A stretch of 64,000 bases of DNA from Gordonia amarae NBRC 15530 (GTDB lineage Bacteria; Actinomycetota; Actinomycetes; Mycobacteriales; Mycobacteriaceae). The notes below the pieces were generated by a model. That model was not told the DNA's origin. It was given only the letters and a program-made list of their open reading frames with translations, and did no database searches. The stretch is taken from the NCBI RefSeq assembly GCF_000241345.1, contig NZ_BAED01000071.1, forward strand, positions 1 through 64,000, in the 5' to 3' direction. This document shows positions 63,656 through 64,000 of this stretch, piece by piece. The first letter of the stretch is position 1, and every line of letters begins with the position of its first letter. The position numbers were made by a program, and so were the translations under genes.

Positions 63656-64000
63656 TCAGACGCTGGCCGTGAGGAGTTCGCCGGCGTTGATGGTGGGATC
63701 ACCCTTCTTCCAGTTGCAGGCGCACAGTTCGTCGGACTGCAGGGCGTCGAGCACCCGCAGCACCTCATCGACGTTGCGGCCCACCGAGCCGGCGGTCACC
63801 GAGACGAACTGGATCTCGTTGTTGGGGTCGACGATGAAGGTGGCGCGGTCGGCGACACCGTCGGCGTTGAGCACACCGGTGGCCTCGGCCAGCTCACGCT
63901 TGAGGTCGCTGAGCATCGGGAAGGGGAGGGTCTTGAGGTCCTCGTGCTGTGCGCGCCACTGGAAGTGCACGAACTCGTTGTCGACGGAGGCGCCGAGCAC
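63656..64000 (-). CDS. ahpC: peroxiredoxin AhpC (partial, 5' end outside window)
   Basis: The C-terminal 114 residues. LPFPMLSDLKRELAEATGVL, ATFIVDPNNEIQFVSV and GRNVDEVLRVLDALQSDE are peroxiredoxin core strands and helices. ELCACNWKKGDPTI holds the resolving Cys, plus the extra Cys typical of mycobacterial AhpC. The peroxidatic Cys lies beyond the window edge. Reduces peroxides with electrons from AhpD. An OxyR gene, if present, would be to the right. Confidence 0.95.
   Translation of the reverse strand: MLGASVDNEFVHFQWRAQHEDLKTLPFPMLSDLKRELAEATGVLNADGVADRATFIVDPNNEIQFVSVTAGSVGRNVDEVLRVLDALQSDELCACNWKKGDPTINAGELLTASV

Overview
The window is high-GC actinobacterial DNA. Its gene order (sirR-like, ribF, rpsO, pnp, dapB, thyA, dfrA, thyX, dapA, rnj, ftsK, argA, pgsA, clgR, pspA, a DUF3046 gene, recA, recX, miaB, miaA, dapF, hflX, lexA, a LysM gene, nrdR) follows the Mycobacterium tuberculosis Rv2788-Rv2718c neighbourhood closely. 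Several mycobacterial features are missing: no recA intein, no pspM/pspN after pspA, no M16 peptidase after pnp. A gluABCD operon and a fructose PTS cluster are present. This points to a mycolic-acid actinomycete outside Mycobacterium. Gordonia or a close relative is my best guess, from gene order and protein similarity by memory, not from a database search.

Layout. 1-4.6 kb: metal-dependent repressor (partial), riboflavin kinase, S15 and PNPase. 4.6-9.5 kb: a coiled-coil protein built on ten 21-bp repeats, a CBS/DUF294 protein, an NRDE protein, dapB and two conserved genes. 9.5-12.8 kb: a poorly coding stretch, a small hypothetical, a signal peptidase I, and a multidomain TerD/zinc-ribbon/HNH protein that looks like an accessory stress or defence gene. 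12.9-16.5 kb: thyA-dfrA, a YcaQ-type DNA glycosylase and a phosphomannomutase-like HAD protein. 16.4-19.1 kb: two secreted phosphatases. 19.2-24.5 kb: thyX, dapA, rnj and an N-terminally short acyl-CoA synthetase. 24.6-34 kb: ftsK, argA, pgsA, clgR-pspA, a glycosyltransferase and recA-recX. 34-37.5 kb: glutamate-type ABC transporter. 37.6-46.6 kb: miaB, a membrane protein, a DUF349 protein, an extradiol-dioxygenase-like protein, miaA, a VanX-like lipoprotein, dapF and hflX. 46.6-52.9 kb: fruR-fruK-fruA-ptsH divergent from ptsI, a complete fructose phosphotransferase route. 53-55.1 kb: lexA divergent from an SOS-type LysM gene, then nrdR. 55.1-61.2 kb: hrpA, a class III aminotransferase and a dienelactone hydrolase. 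61.2-64 kb: a two-gene helix-turn-helix/nucleotidyltransferase cassette (AbiE-like toxin-antitoxin layout) next to ahpD-ahpC, with a deleted copy of part of ahpD on its far side.

Many genes have a TANNNT -10 hexamer six to eight bases before the start codon (ribF, the DUF294 gene, the TerD-HNH gene, thyA, ftsK, argA, gluA, miaB, dapF and others). That implies leaderless mRNAs, and it decided several starts. DNA-damage control is visible at recA (a PafBC-type promoter plus a LexA box) and between lexA and the LysM gene. Strong GC-rich hairpins close most convergent gene pairs.

The two most unusual items are the TerD-DUF2510-zinc-ribbon-HNH protein at 11145-12791 and the HTH/nucleotidyltransferase cassette flanked by duplicated ahpD sequence at 61363-63227. 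No tRNA, rRNA, CRISPR array or insertion sequence was recognised.
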